Shown here: one piece after another, positions 5,620 through 8,030 of the stretch
Layout of the letters: each line of letters opens with the position of its first letter
How positions within the stretch are numbered: position 1 is the stretch's first letter
Origin: Desulfobacteraceae bacterium
Lineage (GTDB): Bacteria; Desulfobacterota; Desulfobacteria; Desulfobacterales; BuS5
Length of the DNA: 8,030 nt
NCBI GenBank assembly: GCA_030592105.1
Contig: JAUVKE010000105.1
Location: 1-8,030, forward strand
Direction of reading: 5' to 3'
Made by a program: the position numbers and the translations under genes
Notes under the pieces: model-generated
What the model was told of the DNA's origin: nothing
The model's database searches: none
The model's input: the letters and a program-made list of their open reading frames with translations, nothing else

Positions 5620-6786
5620 ATGCAAACAGGTTTAGAAATATTTTTAAAAACCCCCCATGAATCTATCCAGAATAAACGAATAGGCCTTTTGTGCAATCAG
5701 GCTTCTGTTGACAGAAATTTTCAACATGCCAGAATGCTTATTAATAAAAAATTCCCTGGCCAGCTAACAGCACTATATTCCCCGCAACATGGCTTTTTCG
5801 GAGAAAAGCAGGATAACATGATTGAATCAGGAGATATAAGAGATCCGGTTCTTGACATCCCTGTTTTCAGCCTGTACGGAAAATTGAGAAAACCGACCCG
5901 TGAAATGTTCGACAGGATAGATGTACTTATTATCGATTTGCAGGATGCAGGGACACGGGTATACACTTTTATCTACACAATGGCATACTGCCTTGAAGCT
6001 GCCGAAAAATTCAATAAAAAGGTTATTGTTTTAGACAGACCGAATCCTGTTGGAGGCACAAGGATTGAAGGGAATCTCCTTTCTGGGGAATCGACCTCCT
6101 TTGTGGGGCTTTATCCCATACCCATGCGTCATGGACTGACCATTGGTGAGATCGCTTTTCTATTTAACAGTCAATTTCAAATTGGATGCGACCTTAAAAT
6201 CATCCCCATGGATGGATGGGAAAGATCCTTCTATTTTTCCGACACGGGGCTTCCATGGATCCCCCCCTCCCCTAACCTTCCGACCCCTGTATCTGCAATG
6301 GTTTATCCAGGACAGGTACTATGGGAAGGGACAAACATATCCGAAGGAAGAGGAACCACCCAACCCTTTGAATTGTTTGGAGCCCCTTTTATTGATACCT
6401 CAAAAATACTCTCATACCTTGACAGAAATGATCTGCCTGGAATAATTTTAAGAGAAACTCTCTTTGAACCAACATCCAACAAATACAAGGAAGAGCTATG
6501 CCAAGGATTTCAAATTCATATCACGGATCAGGATCAATATCAGCCCTATGCAACAACTCTAATGCTGCTCCAGGCCGTTCTTGCTGTTCATGGCGACCTG
6601 TTCAAATGGAAAATGCCCCCCTATGAATATGAATTTACAAGACTCCCCATCGATCTTATCATAGGTGATAAAAAAACCAGACAAAAAATAGAAGGCCTTG
6701 ATAACATTAATGAGATTACAGATTCATGGAAAAAAGAACTTAAAGAGTTTGCCGAAATCAGTAAAAAATATTATCTTTATAAATAG
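5620..6786 (+). CDS. DUF1343 / NamZ-type exo-beta-N-acetylmuramidase (GH171 family)
   Basis: This 388-residue protein carries the hallmark motifs of the DUF1343 family in order: LLCNQASV (23-30), SPQHGFFGE (54-62), DLQDAGTRVYTF (106-117), LDRPNPVGG (138-146), MRHGLTIGE (169-177), and GTNISEGRGTTQPFE (237-251). Characterised members, the NamZ enzymes of Bacillus subtilis and Tannerella forsythia, release N-acetylmuramic acid from the non-reducing end of peptidoglycan fragments. A cell-wall turnover or MurNAc recovery role is therefore likely. The length is full for the family. The N-terminus enters the catalytic fold at once, with no signal peptide or lipobox, so the enzyme is predicted to be cytoplasmic unless exported another way. 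No MurNAc kinase, etherase or transporter gene is nearby. The start ATG 5620 has no well-placed ribosome binding site; AAAAGG at 5602-5607 is 12 bases away and lies within a strong hairpin. Confidence 0.9.
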   Translation: MQTGLEIFLKTPHESIQNKRIGLLCNQASVDRNFQHARMLINKKFPGQLTALYSPQHGFFGEKQDNMIESGDIRDPVLDIPVFSLYGKLRKPTREMFDRIDVLIIDLQDAGTRVYTFIYTMAYCLEAAEKFNKKVIVLDRPNPVGGTRIEGNLLSGESTSFVGLYPIPMRHGLTIGEIAFLFNSQFQIGCDLKIIPMDGWERSFYFSDTGLPWIPPSPNLPTPVSAMVYPGQVLWEGTNISEGRGTTQPFELFGAPFIDTSKILSYLDRNDLPGIILRETLFEPTSNKYKEELCQGFQIHITDQDQYQPYATTLMLLQAVLAVHGDLFKWKMPPYEYEFTRLPIDLIIGDKKTRQKIEGLDNINEITDSWKKELKEFAEISKKYYLYK

Positions 6787-6793
6787 TGCGGGC

Positions 6794-6824
6794 TTGGCTC
6801 TAATTTCAGCAATGGACATATAAT
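6794..6824 (+). promoter_or_regulatory. candidate promoter for the RNase H gene
   Basis: A perfect TATAAT at 6819-6824 lies 19 bases after TTGGCT at 6794-6799, which matches four of six -35 bases. The spacing is long, so only the -10 part is persuasive. Transcription would begin near 6831 and give a leader of about 60 bases that includes the short GC-rich palindrome GGGCTCGCCC at 6843-6852. Confidence 0.3.
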
Positions 6825-6892
6825 GGCCTAAGTTAAAACTAAGGGCTCGCCCAATAATAAAAGGGAATTAATACACAAGAGGAAATTCTGAT

Positions 6893-7579
6893 TTGGCAGA
6901 CAATAAAACAACCTGGAAGCGCATGAGCTTTAAGGGGAAAAAAGTATGGATGGCAACGGATCAAAAAGATGCGCCCGTTTTAAAAAATGGAAAAGTATTA
7001 ATAAAGTATCAACTTGATCAGGATTATGAATATCTGGTACACGAAGCATCAATTGGAGCGGTGGATGACTTAAAGCAAAAAAAAGCTAAAAAAAACAAAA
7101 AACCATTAAAAAAAAATCGGTTATCCAGCGCTGCAAATAATGGTCAACAATTAAAAAAGGAAGAAGATGCAAGGATTAACAATTCAATTGTGATCTATAC
7201 TGATGGAGCAGCATCCGGGAATCCAGGGCCAGCAGGAATTGGTATTTTTTTTAATTATAAAAAACATGAAAAAGAAATATCAAAGTATATTGGAGTTGCA
7301 ACCAATAATATTGCAGAGTTAGAAGCGATACGTACATCACTCATACAGCTTAAAAATAAAGATATCCCGGTCAGAATTTTTACAGACAGCAGTTATGCCC
7401 ATGGAGTACTTACGCTGGGATGGAAAGCAAAAAAAAATATAGCCTTAGTCGAGTCGACTAAAAAAATAATTTTACAATTCAAGGACATTAAACTGATCAA
7501 GGTAAAGGGACATTCAGGGAATAAAGGGAATGAAAAAGCAGATTTGCTAGCAACATCTGCAATAAAAAACAGAGAATAA
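6893..7579 (+). CDS. ribonuclease HI with N-terminal extension
   Basis: Residues 97-225 of this 228-residue protein form an RNase HI domain. The four catalytic acidic residues are visible: D104 in YTDGAASGNPGPAG, E142 in NIAELEAI, D165 in FTDSSYAHG, and D217 in NEKADLLA. The supporting histidine is H207 in KGHSG. The enzyme should cleave the RNA strand of RNA:DNA hybrids, removing primers and R-loops. Residues 1-60 form a separate small region (TWKRMSFKGKKVW, then LIKYQ) unlike the N-terminal hybrid-binding domain of eukaryotic RNase H1. A Lys-rich linker at 61-90 joins the two parts and is encoded partly by A-runs of 8, 8, 6 and 9 bases. The start is TTG at 6893, supported by AGAGGA at 6878-6883 with a 9-base spacer; the next in-frame ATG (6923) would remove the first ten residues and has no such site. 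I give no symbol because rnhA is normally used for the single-domain form. Confidence 0.92.
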   Translation: MADNKTTWKRMSFKGKKVWMATDQKDAPVLKNGKVLIKYQLDQDYEYLVHEASIGAVDDLKQKKAKKNKKPLKKNRLSSAANNGQQLKKEEDARINNSIVIYTDGAASGNPGPAGIGIFFNYKKHEKEISKYIGVATNNIAELEAIRTSLIQLKNKDIPVRIFTDSSYAHGVLTLGWKAKKNIALVESTKKIILQFKDIKLIKVKGHSGNKGNEKADLLATSAIKNRE

Positions 7580-7595
7580 ACCACAAAGATACTTT

Positions 7596-7627
7596 AAAAG
7601 AGCCTGCAGCAACAGGTATGCAGGCTC
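7596..7627 (-). terminator. Rho-independent terminator of the small membrane protein gene
   Basis: On the minus strand, GAGCCTGCA (7627-7619) and TGCAGGCTC (7608-7600) form a perfect 9-bp GC-rich stem with a 10-base loop, followed directly by TTTT (7599-7596). It lies 27 bases after the stop codon at 7655. The stem also forms on the plus strand, 20 bases after the RNase H stop, but no T-run follows there, so plus-strand termination would be weak. Confidence 0.7.
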
Positions 7628-7654
7628 ACAGGGTAAGCTCAATATATTGAACTG

Positions 7655-7927
7655 TTATTTTGATTTTAACTCATCTATCTCTTGTTTTAAAACATCAATT
7701 TCACGCTTATATGTTTCCGTATCGTCAGCTTCCGGCTCTGTGCCTGAGTCGTCTTTTTTCCATGTATCCTTTAGTTCATCAAAACCCAAGTAAAGTGCGA
7801 GTCCACCTCCAGCCAAAAGCATTACAGGAATTGAACCTGCCAGAATCTGCAAAAAAGGCTTCCACCATACAGATAAACCAATGAGGCCTAGAATAGCTGC
7901 GACTGATCCACCAATTAATGTTTTCAT
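7655..7927 (-). CDS. small two-helix membrane protein with C-terminal coiled coil, MamI-like topology
   Basis: This 90-residue protein has two predicted membrane helices, about residues 4-22 and 25-48. They are separated only by the tight W21-W22-K-P turn, with Gly-rich faces (GLIGL; LLAGGGLALYLG). The rest is a soluble acidic stretch (DDSGTEPEADD, 59-69) and a short heptad-like coiled coil at 71-90 (EIDVLKQEIDELKSK). The paired helices around a WW turn, followed by GSIPV, recall MamI of magnetosome membranes as I remember it. Nothing else in the window points to magnetosomes, and such short hairpin proteins are easily matched by chance, so I do not assign that function. The start ATG 7927 has a strong AAGGAGG (7944-7938) 10 bases upstream. 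A possible TATAAA on the minus strand lies further upstream without a clear -35. A terminator follows. It is a single-gene unit convergent with the RNase H gene. Confidence 0.8.
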   Translation of the reverse strand: MKTLIGGSVAAILGLIGLSVWWKPFLQILAGSIPVMLLAGGGLALYLGFDELKDTWKKDDSGTEPEADDTETYKREIDVLKQEIDELKSK

Positions 7928-8030
7928 GAAAAAACATCCTCCTTAAAATAAGTTGATCTTTTAAATGTTTTTAAAAAATAATTTATAGAATTTCAGTAAT
8001 AAACAGACAGCAAAATATACCCAAAAAAAA

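Overview
The window looks like chromosomal DNA from an AT-rich anaerobic bacterium, most plausibly a sulfate reducer of the Desulfobacteraceae (Desulfobacterota). This is an inference from three things: a two-subunit B12-dependent acyl-CoA mutase, an oxygen-sensitive radical SAM enzyme, and lineage-typical small membrane proteins and RNase HI with an extra N-terminal domain. No rRNA, tRNA, CRISPR array, insertion sequence or phage gene is visible. Nine protein genes fill the window and no gene-free stretch exceeds about 220 bases.

Layout. (1) 185-1102, +: a radical SAM protein with a SPASM-like C-terminal cluster domain. It ends 4 bases from the convergent operon on the other strand. (2) 2858-1107, -: two genes, first a stand-alone DUF2889-like protein and then a fusion of a DUF2889-like domain with a PHP metal-dependent phosphoesterase. 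(3) 2995-5402, +: a compact operon divergent from (2). It holds a 96-residue membrane protein, the large catalytic subunit of a methylmalonyl-CoA-mutase-family enzyme, and its separate cobalamin-binding subunit. The two divergent units appear to share one nearly palindromic -35 region at 2900-2914. (4) 5620-6786, +: a DUF1343/NamZ-type exo-N-acetylmuramidase, preceded by a striking 21-bp hairpin that contains its possible ribosome binding site. (5) 6893-7579, +: RNase HI with an N-terminal extension. (6) 7927-7655, -: a small two-helix membrane protein with a terminator behind it, convergent with the RNase H gene.

How the genes work together. The clearest unit is the mutase operon. The large subunit supplies the substrate-binding barrel, the 137-residue subunit binds adenosylcobalamin through DxHxxG, and together they should rearrange the carbon skeleton of an acyl-CoA. 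The large subunit lacks the residues that define methylmalonyl-CoA mutase: the carboxylate-binding Tyr is Leu, the carboxylate-binding Arg segment is remodelled, and the catalytic His is Asp. It is therefore unlikely to use methylmalonyl-CoA, and it is the best candidate in the window for an undescribed activity. The shared divergent promoter suggests co-regulation with the DUF2889/PHP pair, but no mechanistic link can be read from sequence. The remaining genes look like independent single-gene units.
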